Below, one piece after another: positions 9,706 through 19,094 of a DNA stretch of 64,000 nucleotides (its first letter is position 1; every line of letters starts with the position of its first letter). Below the pieces are notes generated by a model. That model did no database searches and had not been told where the DNA came from. It saw only the letters and a list, made by a program, of their open reading frames with translations. The stretch lies in contig NZ_CP155619.1 of NCBI RefSeq assembly GCF_039697315.1, positions 1,984,001 through 2,048,000 of the forward strand, in the 5' to 3' direction. A program made the translations under genes and the position numbers. This stretch comes from Pseudomonas abietaniphila (GTDB lineage: Bacteria > Pseudomonadota > Gammaproteobacteria > Pseudomonadales > Pseudomonadaceae).

Positions 9706-10842
9706 CTACAGCGATCGCGCGATGATCTCCTTCATGATCTCGTTGGTGCCCGCATAAATCCGCTGCACCCGCGCATCCGCCCACGCCCGTGCGATCGGGT
9801 ACTCCCACATGAAGCCGTAACCACCATGCAGCTGCACGCACTCGTCGAGCACCTTGCACTGAAGGTCGGTGGACCAATACTTGGCCATCGCAGCGGTCGG
9901 CACGTCGAGCTTGCCCTCCAGATGCAACGACAGGCACTGGTCGATAAACGTGCGGCCGATCTGCACTTCCGTGGCGATCTCGGCCAGTTTGAAGCGCGTG
10001 TTCTGGAAATCCGCGATGGCTTGCCCGAATGCCTTGCGCTCACGCGTATAGGCCAATGTCCACTGCAACGCCGCCTCGGCCGACGCAATGGCGCCAATGG
10101 CCACCGTGAGACGTTCTTGCGGCAACTCCTGCATCAGGTAGGCGAACCCCATCCCGGCCTGCCCCAAGAGGTTCTCCTTGGGCACGCGTACGTCCTGAAA
10201 GAACAATTCCGACGTGTCCTGCGCCTTCATGCCGACTTTTTCCAGACGCTTGCCCTTCTCGAAGCCCGGCGTTCCCGCCTCGACCAGGAAAAGACTCGTA
10301 CCTTTGGCGCCAGCCTTGGGATCGGTCTTGGCCACCACGATCACCAGGTCTGCGAGAAAGCCATTGGTGATGAACGTCTTGGAACCGTTGATGACGTACT
10401 CGTCGCCATCCAGCACCGCAGTCGTTTTGACGCCCTGAAGATCGGAGCCCGCGCCCGGCTCGGTCATCGCGATCGCGGTCACCAGCTCGCCCGACACCAT
10501 CTTCGGTAGGTATTTCTGTTTCAGCGCCTCGCTGCCGTAATGCAGGATGTAGGGGGCAACGATGTCCGAATGCAGGGAAAATCCGATGCCGGTCAGTCCC
10601 AGCCGGTAGATTTCTTCGATCACCACGGTGGTGTACAGAAAGTCCGCCGCCATGCCGTCGTATTCTTCCGGCAGGTGCGAACACAACATGCCCTGCTCCC
10701 CCGCCTTGTTCCAGAGCGCACGGTCGACATGCCCCTGCTTCTCCCATTGCGCATGAAACGGGGCGGCTTCCTGTTCGAGAAACTTGCGGACGCTGTCACG
10801 GAAAAGCTCGTGCTCGGAGCTGAAAAGTGTTCTTGGAAGCAT
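9706..10842 (-). CDS. Acyl-CoA dehydrogenase, long-chain/isovaleryl type
   Basis: Flavoprotein of 378 residues that introduces the alpha-beta double bond into acyl-CoA thioesters. The FAD/substrate motifs AMTEPGAGSDLQG (about 125-137) and NGSKTFITNG (152-161) are intact. The residue equivalent to the SCAD C-terminal catalytic glutamate is alanine (IYAGTNEI); instead LPQERL places E243 where the LCAD/IVD catalytic glutamate sits, and the C-terminal half closely resembles long-chain acyl-CoA dehydrogenase. The start at 10842 gives MLPRTLFSSEHELFRDSVRKF, the normal family N-terminus. It is divergent from a GlxA-type regulator that may control it. The substrate chain length is inferred, not shown. 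Confidence 0.87.
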   Translation of the reverse strand: MLPRTLFSSEHELFRDSVRKFLEQEAAPFHAQWEKQGHVDRALWNKAGEQGMLCSHLPEEYDGMAADFLYTTVVIEEIYRLGLTGIGFSLHSDIVAPYILHYGSEALKQKYLPKMVSGELVTAIAMTEPGAGSDLQGVKTTAVLDGDEYVINGSKTFITNGFLADLVIVVAKTDPKAGAKGTSLFLVEAGTPGFEKGKRLEKVGMKAQDTSELFFQDVRVPKENLLGQAGMGFAYLMQELPQERLTVAIGAIASAEAALQWTLAYTRERKAFGQAIADFQNTRFKLAEIATEVQIGRTFIDQCLSLHLEGKLDVPTAAMAKYWSTDLQCKVLDECVQLHGGYGFMWEYPIARAWADARVQRIYAGTNEIMKEIIARSL

Positions 10843-10988
10843 GGGACACCTTGGGCTGGAGGGATTGTCAGACAAATCGCTGACAGAGCGTATGCCGGGC
10901 TGGATGACGACGACACTGGACACATCCGACAAAAAATAAGACGATCACGCCGTTGCTTGACCACTTTCCCATATAAGAACAACAGATC

Positions 10989-11984
10989 ATGTCTACTCAA
11001 CACTCCGTGCCGTTGCGGCGCGTCAGCATTCTCGCGATCGACGGAATTTTCGCTTCTACCCTCACTCAGGCCAAAGACTTCTTCCATCTGGCCAGCCTGC
11101 GCTACGGCAAACAGTTGGGCCAGGGCCTCAAGCCTGCGTTCGAAACCCGACTGGTCAGCCCGGACGGCCAGCAGGTCCGCAGTTTCAGCGAAGTCGTGTT
11201 GCCGGTCGACGGCACGCTGGAAAACGCCGATATCATTATCCTTCCCGCCTTTGTCGAAAACTTCGACACGCTGCGTGCGCGCTATCCGCAGATCCTGCCC
11301 TGGTTGCGTGAACAGCACGCCCGAGGCGCGGTCTTGTGCGGCGAAGCCAGCGGCGTGTTCTGGCTGGCCGAGGCCGGTCTGCTCGATGGCAAGGAGGCAA
11401 CCACCTATTGGCGCTTCTTCAATGAATTCGCCGAGCGCTTCCCGAATGTGCTACTCAATCAGGAAAAGCACCTGACCGACGCCGACAACCTGTATTGCGC
11501 AGGCGGCACCATCTCGGCGTGCGATCTCTATATCTACCTGATCGAGCGCTTCTGCGGCGCCAACGTGGCGCAGACCGTTGCGCGAGACATCCTGTACGAA
11601 GTCCAGCGCAGTTACGCGCCGGGCCGCATGGGGTTTGGCGGGCAGAAGCTGCACCAGGACGTGATCATCCTGCAGATCCAGCACTGGCTCGAAGAACACT
11701 TCGCCGACAAATTCCGCTTCGAAGACGTCGCGCGGGAACACGGCATGAGCATTCGCAACTTCATGCGCCGCTTCCAGACCGCGACGGGCGACAAACCGCT
11801 GCATTACCTGCAACGGCTGCGTATCGAAACCGCCAAGGGACTGTTGTCAGGATCGCGCAAGAGCATCAAGACCATCAGCTATGAAGTCGGCTACGACGAC
11901 GCCAGCTTCTTCGCACGACTGTTCCGGCAGCACACCGACCTGTCGCCGAATCAGTATCGCCAGCAGTTTCAGCAGGCAGCCTGA
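10989..11984 (+). CDS. GlxA-family transcriptional regulator (DJ-1-like domain plus AraC HTH)
   Basis: Protein of 331 residues. Residues about 10-190 form a DJ-1/PfpI class-I glutamine-amidotransferase-like domain; the elbow reads VLCGEASGVFWLAEAGLL. Residues about 225-325 are an AraC/XylS DNA-binding domain with two helix-turn-helix units (EDVAREHGMSIRNFMRRF and ISYEVGYDDASFFARLF). Relatives control amino-acid, quaternary-amine or fatty-acid catabolism. It is transcribed divergently from the acyl-CoA dehydrogenase, with 146 bases between start codons, so the two probably form a regulator-target pair. The effector is unknown. Confidence 0.87.
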   Translation: MSTQHSVPLRRVSILAIDGIFASTLTQAKDFFHLASLRYGKQLGQGLKPAFETRLVSPDGQQVRSFSEVVLPVDGTLENADIIILPAFVENFDTLRARYPQILPWLREQHARGAVLCGEASGVFWLAEAGLLDGKEATTYWRFFNEFAERFPNVLLNQEKHLTDADNLYCAGGTISACDLYIYLIERFCGANVAQTVARDILYEVQRSYAPGRMGFGGQKLHQDVIILQIQHWLEEHFADKFRFEDVAREHGMSIRNFMRRFQTATGDKPLHYLQRLRIETAKGLLSGSRKSIKTISYEVGYDDASFFARLFRQHTDLSPNQYRQQFQQAA

Positions 11985-11990
11985 ATAGCC

Positions 11991-12079
11991 TGTAGGAGCG
12001 CGCTTGCCCGCGATAGCGTCGTGTCAGACAACCCTGTTCTGACTGATCAATCGCCATCGCGGGCAAGCGCGCTCCTACA
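11991..12079. repeat. REPIN-like inverted repeat, GCGCGCTTGCCCGCG subtype
   Basis: Arms TGTAGGAGCGCGCTTGCCCGCGAT and its reverse complement, separated by about 40 bases, immediately after the GlxA-type regulator. Same subtype as the copy at 55071-55158. Confidence 0.85.
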
Positions 12080-12094
12080 ATGGGCGCCATCAAT

Positions 12095-12125
12095 AAAAAC
12101 GCCCGCAAGATGCGGGCGTTTTTTA
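12095..12125. terminator. Bidirectional terminator between the GlxA regulator and zapE
   Basis: AAAAACGCCCGCAAGATGCGGGCGTTTTTTA: a perfect GC-rich stem with A and T runs on either side, between two convergent genes. Confidence 0.9.
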
Positions 12126-12135
12126 TCGAGTTCTC

Positions 12136-13230
12136 TTAAGGCTTGTGCGCGCGGGACAGGAATTCGTGGGATTGCATTTCCAGCAGGCGACTCAACGTGC
12201 GCTGGAACTCGAAGTTCAGGCGGCCGCCGGTGTACAGGTCCTTCAGCTCGACTTCCGCCGAGATGATCAACTTGACGTTACGGTCGTAGAACTCGTCGAC
12301 CATGTTGATGAAGCGACGAGCGATGTCGTCGGTGGTGACGCTCATCTGCTCGACGCCGCTGAGCAACACGGCGTGGAAGATCTTGCCGAGCTCGATGTAG
12401 TCGTTCTGGCTACGAGGACCATCGCACAGCTCGCGAAAATCGAACCAGGCCACGTCGTCGCACGTACGAATCGCCTTGATCTGACGGTTCTCGATGATCA
12501 GTACATCGTTTTCCACGGCTTTGGTGCATTCCGGAGTCAGCGCGCGGAAGCTCTTGCGCATGCTGTCCTGGGCCGCTTCGTTCAGCGGGAAGTGGAAGAG
12601 CTCGGCTTGCTCCAGGTGACGCAAGCGATAGTCCACGCCGCTGTCGACGTTGACGATGTCGGTGTTTTGCTTGATCAGCGCAATGGCGGGCAGAAAACGT
12701 GCGCGCTGCAGACCGTCCTTGTACAGACCGTCCGGCACGATGTTCGAGGTCGCGACCAGCGTCACACCGTTCTTGAACAGCTCTTCCATCAGCGTGCCGA
12801 GGATCATGGCGTCGGTGATGTCGGACACAAAGAATTCATCGAAACAGATGACCCGGGCTTCGCCGGCGAACTGCTTGGCGATCAGGGTCAGCGGGTTCTT
12901 CTCACCCTTGAGGTTCTTCATTTCTTCGTGCACACGCTTCATGAAGCGGTGAAAGTGCGTGCGCATCTTGTCTTGAAACGGCAGCGCCTCGAAGAAGGTA
13001 TCGACCAGATAAGTCTTGCCACGGCCGACGCCACCCCAGAAATACAGGCCTTTGACCACCGAGACTTCTTTCTTGCCGAACAGCTTGCCGAACAGGCCAG
13101 GCTTGCTCTCGTGGGCAGCGACCAGATCGTCGTACAGACGCTGGAGATGACGCACCGCGTTTTCCTGAGCCGCGTCGTGGAAGAATTCAGGTTTCTTGAG
13201 GTCGTTCTGGTAGCTTTCTAGGGGGGTCAT
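12136..13230 (-). CDS. zapE: ZapE (AFG1-like) cell-division ATPase
   Basis: AAA-type ATPase of 364 residues. Walker A is GGVGRGKTYLVDTFF and Walker B is ICFDEFFVSDITDAM, followed by a sensor-like TSNIVPDGLYKDGLQR segment. In E. coli ZapE acts on Z-ring stability under low oxygen; the eukaryotic relative AFG1/LACE1 acts in mitochondrial quality control. The start at 13230 gives MTPLESYQNDLKKPEF, the conserved opening. It lies downstream of trpS and is closed by the shared terminator. Confidence 0.92.
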   Translation of the reverse strand: MTPLESYQNDLKKPEFFHDAAQENAVRHLQRLYDDLVAAHESKPGLFGKLFGKKEVSVVKGLYFWGGVGRGKTYLVDTFFEALPFQDKMRTHFHRFMKRVHEEMKNLKGEKNPLTLIAKQFAGEARVICFDEFFVSDITDAMILGTLMEELFKNGVTLVATSNIVPDGLYKDGLQRARFLPAIALIKQNTDIVNVDSGVDYRLRHLEQAELFHFPLNEAAQDSMRKSFRALTPECTKAVENDVLIIENRQIKAIRTCDDVAWFDFRELCDGPRSQNDYIELGKIFHAVLLSGVEQMSVTTDDIARRFINMVDEFYDRNVKLIISAEVELKDLYTGGRLNFEFQRTLSRLLEMQSHEFLSRAHKP

Positions 13231-13296
13231 ATTCGTTACGTTAGCTAGGTAGCAAAAACGGGCCGCCACTGTAGCGATGGCCCGTTGCAATGGCAA

Positions 13297-14646
13297 TTAA
13301 TCCTGTTGTGGCGCCAGGGCCAGCTTCAGGTTCTCGACTGCAGCATCACGGGCGACGGCATCGGCGAACGCCGGACTGTCCGCGACGCAAGCGCCTTCCA
13401 GCCATACGGTGAAGGCGTCGCCTTGCGTCCGAATGTCCAGCTCGCCGCCCTGCTGCAGTTGCTTGGTCACAGCGCCAGCAGCCTTGCCGTCGGCGAAGGT
13501 ACGGGACAGCAGCAATTGCTCGCCATCGGCAGCCAGCAGGCGGAAACGGAAGCTGCCGTCGTCTTCACGGAAACTCACGAAGCGCGCACCCTTGCTGGCT
13601 TTCTTCTTGGTGGCGGCAACGGTTTGTGTGGTTTCGCGGAACGACCGCAGGCCAACCGCTTCACGCAGCTCCCCGAGGAAGGGCGTTGCGATACGACGGG
13701 CCTTCTGCGCACCGGCCTGCAGAATGTCCTCCAGATCGGCGGGACGTTCAATCAGACGATGGTAGTTCTCGCGGGCCTCACCCAACTCACTGTCCAGCAA
13801 CTGGAACAGGCGCTGCTTGGCATCGCCCCAGCCCAGGCCCTGGAGCAGGTCGGTACGGAACTCGTTGCTCTGTTCTTTGGTCGCGAAGGCCTGGTAGAGA
13901 GTGAACAGGTGCGAGTTGTCCGGGTCCTTGGCCTCGCCCGGCAGGCGCGAGTCAGTGACGATGCGCGAAATTGCGTCCTTCATCTCTTTGGCGCTGCTGA
14001 ACAGGGGAATGGTGTTGTCGTAGCTCTTCGACATCTTGCGACCGTCCAGGCCGGGCAAGGTCGCCACACTCTCTTCGATCAGCGCTTCAGGCATGACGAA
14101 GAATTCCTTGCCCTTGCCGAACAAGTGGTTGAAACGCTGGCCGATGTCGCGGGCCATCTCGACGTGTTGAATCTGGTCGCGACCGACCGGCACTTGATGG
14201 GCGTTGAACATCAGGATGTCAGCCGCCATCAGCACCGGGTAGCTGAACAGGCCCATGGTGATACCGGCGTCCGGGTCTTCACCGGCGTCGACGTTCTTGT
14301 CGACCGACGCTTTGTAGGCGTGCGCGCGGTTGAGCAGTCCTTTGGCAGCGACGCAGGTCAACAGCCAGGTCAGCTCGGGGATTTCCGGGATGTCGGACTG
14401 GCGATAGAAGGTGACACGCTCGACATCGAGGCCGGCCGCCAGCCAGGTCGCGGCGATTTCCAGACGCGAGCGCTGAATGCGCAGCGGGTCATCGCATTTG
14501 ATCAGCGCGTGGTAATCGGCCAGGAAGTAGAACGAGTCGGCATCGCTCTGACGGCTGGCAACGATGGCCGGGCGAATGGCGCCCGCGTAATTGCCCAGGT
14601 GCGGCGTGCCGGTGGTGGTGATACCGGTCAGGATACGAGTGGTCAT
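13297..14646 (-). CDS. trpS: Tryptophanyl-tRNA synthetase
   Basis: Class I aminoacyl-tRNA synthetase of 449 residues. The HIGH-type motif is TGTPHLGNYAG (about 11-21) and the KMSKS motif is GRKMSKSYDN. It is about 115 residues longer than E. coli TrpS; the extra C-terminal segment after about residue 335 (KKKASKGARFVSFREDDGSF onward) is a separate beta-rich domain found in a subset of bacterial TrpS, including Pseudomonas. It attaches tryptophan to its tRNA. It lies between the small hydrolase and zapE on the same strand. Confidence 0.97.
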   Translation of the reverse strand: MTTRILTGITTTGTPHLGNYAGAIRPAIVASRQSDADSFYFLADYHALIKCDDPLRIQRSRLEIAATWLAAGLDVERVTFYRQSDIPEIPELTWLLTCVAAKGLLNRAHAYKASVDKNVDAGEDPDAGITMGLFSYPVLMAADILMFNAHQVPVGRDQIQHVEMARDIGQRFNHLFGKGKEFFVMPEALIEESVATLPGLDGRKMSKSYDNTIPLFSSAKEMKDAISRIVTDSRLPGEAKDPDNSHLFTLYQAFATKEQSNEFRTDLLQGLGWGDAKQRLFQLLDSELGEARENYHRLIERPADLEDILQAGAQKARRIATPFLGELREAVGLRSFRETTQTVAATKKKASKGARFVSFREDDGSFRFRLLAADGEQLLLSRTFADGKAAGAVTKQLQQGGELDIRTQGDAFTVWLEGACVADSPAFADAVARDAAVENLKLALAPQQD

Positions 14647-14674
14647 GGCTAGTCGCTTATTCTGTGTGCTGCGA

Positions 14675-15310
14675 TCAATTCGAAAGGCGCGGCAGGACCA
14701 GATCCTTGAGGTCGGTCAGCTTGCCGTGGAAAAAGTGTCCGCATTCTGCCACTTTCAGCAGCTCATGGGGGCGCGACAGTGCGTCAGACCAGGCATAGAC
14801 GAGTTGTGGGTCGACCACTTCGTCGGTTTCAGGCTGGATCACGGTCAAGGAACCCTTCTGCGGCAGCGCGTCTGGATCAGCGATACGCATGACCGCGGGC
14901 GCGACCATGAACAGATGATTCAGGGTTTCGCCCTTGGCTTCGAGACGACCGCCGAGGGTGGCGGCGACGAAACCGCCAAAGGAAAAACCAAACAGTGTCA
15001 TGGGCAGATCAGGGTGTTTTTCACGCAGCCAGGACGCAGCGGCTTGCGCATCATCGACCTCGCCTTGCCCCATGTCCGAGCTGCCGGCACTTGCGCCAAC
15101 GCCCCGATAGTTGAACCGCAGGGTGACATACCCGGCGTCGCGCGCTGTGCGTTGCAGGGTCGAGATCACTTTATTGAGCATCGTGCCGCCCTGAAGCGGG
15201 TTAGGATGGCATATCAGCGCCACACCCTTGGCCCCTTCCAGGTCAAGGTACAAGGCTTCGAGTTGGCCCACGGGGCCGTCGATGAATACAGGGGTTTCAC
15301 GCATGAGCAA
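14675..15310 (-). CDS. Alpha/beta hydrolase (dienelactone-hydrolase-like)
   Basis: Protein of 211 residues with the alpha/beta-hydrolase fold: oxyanion HPNPLQGG motif near residues 35-42, nucleophile elbow GFSFGG, a late acid in QPETDEVVDP and catalytic histidine in ECGHFFHGKL. The family is widespread in proteobacteria and of unknown substrate. Start choice is open: the ATG at 15304 lacks a well-spaced ribosome-binding site, while the TTG two codons upstream (15310) has GGAG seven bases before it, so I use the TTG. Co-directional with trpS, 28 bases apart. Confidence 0.85.
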   Translation of the reverse strand: MLMRETPVFIDGPVGQLEALYLDLEGAKGVALICHPNPLQGGTMLNKVISTLQRTARDAGYVTLRFNYRGVGASAGSSDMGQGEVDDAQAAASWLREKHPDLPMTLFGFSFGGFVAATLGGRLEAKGETLNHLFMVAPAVMRIADPDALPQKGSLTVIQPETDEVVDPQLVYAWSDALSRPHELLKVAECGHFFHGKLTDLKDLVLPRLSN

Positions 15311-15449
15311 GAATGAACTCCGTGACCTTCAATTGGGTCGACTCGTCTAGCTGATTGTCTGTGGCTGGCATATTGGCGACGCGTCGCCGCTATACAGCGC
15401 AGGTTCGAGCCGTTAACGTAAAGCAAAGCCGTTTATAGAGGAAGGACTC

Positions 15450-15887
15450 GTGGATTACTCGCTCTTAGTTTGGTTGCTGCCGACTATTGCCCTGATCGCC
15501 GGTGTTGCCATCGGTTTCTTCGTGGCGCGTGCGCTGCCCAATGCCGCGCCTAACGGCACTCAGCGCCAGCTGGATGACGTTCAGGAGCGTTTCGACAGGT
15601 ATCAGAACGAGGTGGTCACTCACTTCAACAGCACGGCTAACCTGGTGCAGAAACTGTCCCAGAGCTATCAGGATGTACAAGAACATCTCGCCGAGGGCGC
15701 CAACCGTCTGGCCACCGACGACTTGACCCGCCAACGCCTGCTCGCCGCGCTGCACCCGGACGCGCTCCAGGCACCCCGCGACCGCCTGACGCCACCGCGC
15801 ACCGCCGCCGAGCCACCCCGTGACTACGCACCCAAAATGCCGAATACCCCCGGCATGCTGGATGAGCACTACGGCTTGAAGAAGTAA
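15450..15887 (+). CDS. zapG: ZapG/YhcB family inner-membrane protein (DUF1043)
   Basis: Protein of 145 residues with a single N-terminal membrane helix (residues about 5-27, LVWLLPTIALIAGVAIGFFVA), then a long coiled coil (about 35-90) and a proline-rich C-terminal tail. This is the YhcB layout; E. coli YhcB links cell division with envelope and lipid synthesis. The start is a GTG with GAGGAAGG four bases upstream. It is divergent from the hydrolase-trpS-zapE group and followed by its own terminator. Confidence 0.9.
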   Translation: MDYSLLVWLLPTIALIAGVAIGFFVARALPNAAPNGTQRQLDDVQERFDRYQNEVVTHFNSTANLVQKLSQSYQDVQEHLAEGANRLATDDLTRQRLLAALHPDALQAPRDRLTPPRTAAEPPRDYAPKMPNTPGMLDEHYGLKK

Positions 15888-15901
15888 GCAGAAACACATC
15901 G

Positions 15902-15941
15902 AAAAGCCCGCCTCTGAAGTGATCAGGGGCGGGCTTTTTTG
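15902..15941 (+). terminator. Terminator after zapG
   Basis: AAAAGCCCGCC...GGGGCGGGCTTTTTTG downstream of zapG; strong stem and six T. Confidence 0.9.
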
Positions 15942-15961
15942 TGGGTACAACACCGCCATCC

Positions 15962-16050
15962 TGTGGGAGCTGCCGGAGGTTGACGGTGGCGAAAGCAATT
16001 CCCCTGAAACGCCGCATTCGCCACCGTCGTAACCTCCGGCAGCTCCCACA
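15962..16050. repeat. Long-stem inverted repeat of divergent REPIN type
   Basis: Starts with TGTGGGAGCTGCCGGAGGTT and ends with the reverse complement. The stem runs about 35 bases with only about two mismatches, around a loop of about 23 bases (near 15995-16015). The end TGTGGGAGC is shared with the other REPINs in the window, but the rest of the arm (TGCCGGAGGTTGACGGTGGCGAA) is not. It sits between the zapG and cysNC terminators. Confidence 0.8.
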
Positions 16051-16073
16051 CAGTGAACAGAATCGGATGGAAC

Positions 16074-16103
16074 AAAAAACCCGCCACTAAGGGCGGGTTT
16101 TTT
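16074..16103 (-). terminator. Terminator after cysNC
   Basis: AAAAAACCCGCCACTAAGGGCGGGTTTTTT: near-perfect stem with A6 and T6, immediately downstream of cysNC on the minus strand; could act in both directions. Confidence 0.9.
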
Positions 16104-16120
16104 GTGAGACCAAACGAGAT

Positions 16121-18019
16121 TCAGATCGCGCCGCGCGCCCGCAGCAGATCCAGCACTTGCTTGACGCTTTCTTCCACGTTCAACGCCTGGGTGTCGATCA
16201 CCAGATCGGCGTCCAGCGGCACGTCGTACGGGAAGGACTCACCCGGGATGTTGTCCTTGTCGGCGGCGTACAGGCCTTGTGGGTCGCGTTCACGGCAAAC
16301 CTGAGGCGAAGCCTGGACGTAGACGGTGATCAGCCGGTCGTCGCCAATCAGCGCCTTGGCGTTCTGACGCCCTGCCGCATCCGGCGCAACGAACGCAGCC
16401 AGAGTCAGCAGACCCGCTTCGTTGAACTGACGCGCCACGTGCGCGGCACGACGCCAGTTCTCGGTGCGACCGGCGCGATCATGCGGCAGACCTTTGTTCA
16501 GGTCGTGACGCAGGTTCTGGCCATCGAGGACGAATACCGCACGCCCCATGTCGAACAGCTTGCGCTCGACGGCGTACGCCAGCGTGCTCTTGCCTGCACC
16601 CGACAGACCGCTGAACAGCACGGTCGCCGGCTTCTGGCCGAAACGCTGAGCACGCTCTTCCACCGACACATGCGCCAAGGCGCCATGATGGGTGTCATGA
16701 CCCGCCACCGCCGGCTTGGCGATGATCATGCCCGCCGCGACGGTGCCGTTGGTCAAACGGTCAATCACGATGAACGCACCCGTGGTGCGGTTGCTGTCGT
16801 AACCGTCCAGCGCGATCGGTGCATCAAGGGCGATTTTCACGCGGCCGATTTCATTCAGTTGCAGAGCGCTGGCTGCACCCTCTTCCAGCGTGTTCACGTC
16901 GACGCGGTGCGTAATGCTGGCAATCGAGCCTGGCACGTAGGACGTGGCGCGTTTGATGTCGTATTTTTTGCCCGGCAGCATCGGCTCTTCAGCCATCCAG
17001 ACCAGCATCGCGTCGAAGGCATCAGAGACCTGAGGGACGTTGTCAGCGTGAACCAACAGGTCGCCACGGGAAATATCGATCTCGTCTTCCATGGTCAGCG
17101 TGACGGCTTGACCCGGGCCAGCATGCTCCAACTCGCCTTCGAAGGTGACAATGGATTTCACGCGGCTGCTCTTGCCCGACGGCAACACCACCACTTCGTC
17201 GCCCTTGCGCACGACACCGCTGGCCAGCGTTCCGGCGAAGCCACGGAAGTTGAGGTTCGGGCGGTTGACGTACTGCACCGGGAAGCGCAGGTCATCGAAG
17301 TTGCGGTCGTTGGCGATCTCGACGGTTTCAAGGATCTCCATCAGCGACTTGCCGGTGTACCAAGGCGAACGCTCGCTCTTGTTCACGACGTTATCGCCCT
17401 TGAGGGCCGACATCGGAACGAATTCCATGGTGGTCGGCTTCAGGGCAATACGGTCGGCAAACGTCAGGTAATCAGCCTTGATCTGCTCGAAGATCTTCTC
17501 GTCGAAGCCATTGAGGTCCATTTTGTTGATGGCGACCACGATGTGCTTGATGCCCAGCAACGACGCGATGTAGCTGTGACGACGGGTCTGGGTCTGCACG
17601 CCGTAGCGGGCATCGACCAGGATGATCGCCAGGTCGCAGGTGGATGCACCGGTGGCCATGTTGCGAGTGTACTGCTCATGGCCTGGAGTATCGGCAATGA
17701 TGAATTTGCGCTTGGCGGTCGAGAAGTAGCGGTAGGCAACATCAATGGTGATGCCCTGCTCGCGCTCGGCCTGAAGACCGTCCACCAGGAGCGCCAGATC
17801 GACGTCATCGCCAGTGGTGCCGGACTTCTTGGAATCTCGAGTGATAGCTTCCAGATGATCCTCGTAGATCATTTTGGAATCGTGCAGCAGACGCCCGATC
17901 AACGTGCTCTTGCCGTCGTCGACGTTGCCACAGGTCAGGAAACGCAGCATTTCCTTGCGTTCGTGCTGGCCCAGATAGGCGAGGATGTCCTCGCTGATCA
18001 AATCAGATTGATGCGACAT
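16121..18019 (-). CDS. cysNC: Fused sulfate adenylyltransferase GTPase subunit / APS kinase CysNC
   Basis: Bifunctional protein of 632 residues. The N-terminal part (to about 455) is the CysN GTPase with GNVDDGKST (31-39), [12 protein letters not shown] and NKMDL; with CysD it makes adenosine 5'-phosphosulfate from ATP and sulfate. The C-terminal part is the APS kinase CysC, with P-loop [16 protein letters not shown] (about 470-485). Where E. coli CysC has its phosphorylated serine in FISPHR, this protein reads FVAPDA. The cysN-cysC fusion is typical of Pseudomonas. It follows cysD by nine bases and ends at a strong terminator. Confidence 0.96.
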   Translation of the reverse strand: MSHQSDLISEDILAYLGQHERKEMLRFLTCGNVDDGKSTLIGRLLHDSKMIYEDHLEAITRDSKKSGTTGDDVDLALLVDGLQAEREQGITIDVAYRYFSTAKRKFIIADTPGHEQYTRNMATGASTCDLAIILVDARYGVQTQTRRHSYIASLLGIKHIVVAINKMDLNGFDEKIFEQIKADYLTFADRIALKPTTMEFVPMSALKGDNVVNKSERSPWYTGKSLMEILETVEIANDRNFDDLRFPVQYVNRPNLNFRGFAGTLASGVVRKGDEVVVLPSGKSSRVKSIVTFEGELEHAGPGQAVTLTMEDEIDISRGDLLVHADNVPQVSDAFDAMLVWMAEEPMLPGKKYDIKRATSYVPGSIASITHRVDVNTLEEGAASALQLNEIGRVKIALDAPIALDGYDSNRTTGAFIVIDRLTNGTVAAGMIIAKPAVAGHDTHHGALAHVSVEERAQRFGQKPATVLFSGLSGAGKSTLAYAVERKLFDMGRAVFVLDGQNLRHDLNKGLPHDRAGRTENWRRAAHVARQFNEAGLLTLAAFVAPDAAGRQNAKALIGDDRLITVYVQASPQVCRERDPQGLYAADKDNIPGESFPYDVPLDADLVIDTQALNVEESVKQVLDLLRARGAI

Positions 18020-18028
18020 GACAACCCC

Positions 18029-18946
18029 TTAGAAATAACCTTGACGTTTTTTATCTTCCATCGAGCCCGCACCATCGTGGTCGATGACTCGGCCTTGGCG
18101 CTCGGAAGTTCGCGTCAGGAGCATTTCCTGAATGATGTCTGTCAGGGTCTCGGCTTCCGACTCGACAGCGCCCGTCAACGGGTAGCAGCCAAGGGTACGG
18201 AAACGCACCTTCTTCTTGACGATCCGCGCTTTCTCCTCGTCGGTGAGGTGCTCAAGGATGCGATCGTCGTCGATCATGATCAGGGTGCCGTTCTTCTCGA
18301 TGACCTCACGCTCTGCGGCGAAGTACAGCGGGACGATCGGGATGCCTTCCAGGTAGATGTACTGCCAGATGTCCAGCTCGGTCCAGTTGGACAGCGGGAA
18401 TACGCGGATCGACTCGCCTTTGTTGACGTTGCCGTTGTAGACGTTCCACAGCTCAGGGCGCTGGTTTTTGGGGTCCCAGCGGTGCTTGCTGTCGCGGAAG
18501 GAGTAAACACGCTCTTTAGCGCGGGATTTCTCTTCGTCGCGGCGGGCGCCACCGAAGGCGGCATCGAAGCCGTGCTTGTCCAACGCCTGTTTCAGGCCTT
18601 GGGTTTTCATGATGTCAGTGTGCTTGGAGCTGCCGTGGGTGAACGGGTTAATGTCCTGTGCCACGCCTTCCGGGTTGATGTGGGTGATCAGCTCAAGGCC
18701 CATCTCCTCGACCATCTTGTCGCGGAAGCGATACATCTCCTGAAACTTCCAGCGCGTATCGACGTGCATCACCGGGAACGGCAGTTTGCCCGGAAAAAAA
18801 GCTTTGCGCGCCAGGTGCAGCATCACGGCGGAGTCCTTGCCGATCGAGTACAGCATCACCGGGTTATCGAACTCGGCGGCGACCTCGCGGATGATGTGGA
18901 TGCTTTCCGCCTCCAGCTGTTTCAGATGCGTCAGTTTGTCGACCAT
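18029..18946 (-). CDS. cysD: Sulfate adenylyltransferase subunit 2
   Basis: Catalytic adenylyltransferase subunit of 305 residues from the PP-loop (ATP pyrophosphatase) family. The PP-loop motif is [13 protein letters not shown] at about 33-45, followed by the conserved [15 protein letters not shown] region and the [10 protein letters not shown] segment. It works as a complex with CysN and is the first gene of cysD-cysNC. The start at 18946 opens the normal [18 protein letters not shown]. Confidence 0.97.
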   Translation of the reverse strand: MVDKLTHLKQLEAESIHIIREVAAEFDNPVMLYSIGKDSAVMLHLARKAFFPGKLPFPVMHVDTRWKFQEMYRFRDKMVEEMGLELITHINPEGVAQDINPFTHGSSKHTDIMKTQGLKQALDKHGFDAAFGGARRDEEKSRAKERVYSFRDSKHRWDPKNQRPELWNVYNGNVNKGESIRVFPLSNWTELDIWQYIYLEGIPIVPLYFAAEREVIEKNGTLIMIDDDRILEHLTDEEKARIVKKKVRFRTLGCYPLTGAVESEAETLTDIIQEMLLTRTSERQGRVIDHDGAGSMEDKKRQGYF

Positions 18947-19094
18947 GGTTACTCACGGGATAACGTACTTTTATGGAGAGCCTGCGGACTCTATCGAGCG
19001 AAGCACTTTATCATGAGGCCTGATTCTAATCAGCGACCCAGATAGATCGAAACGGTATAACCATATAGCTCAGTCTTTGGACCTCCGACCGGCT

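Noticed and set aside
16157..19045. A 962-codon open frame opposite cysNC and cysD
   Set aside because: It is the antisense shadow of two certain genes in high-GC DNA; its composition (rich in H, V, D, R) is typical of such shadows.
18947..19094. Possible tRNA between cysD and the Nif3-like gene
   Set aside because: I looked for a cloverleaf with GTTC and matching acceptor arms and found none.
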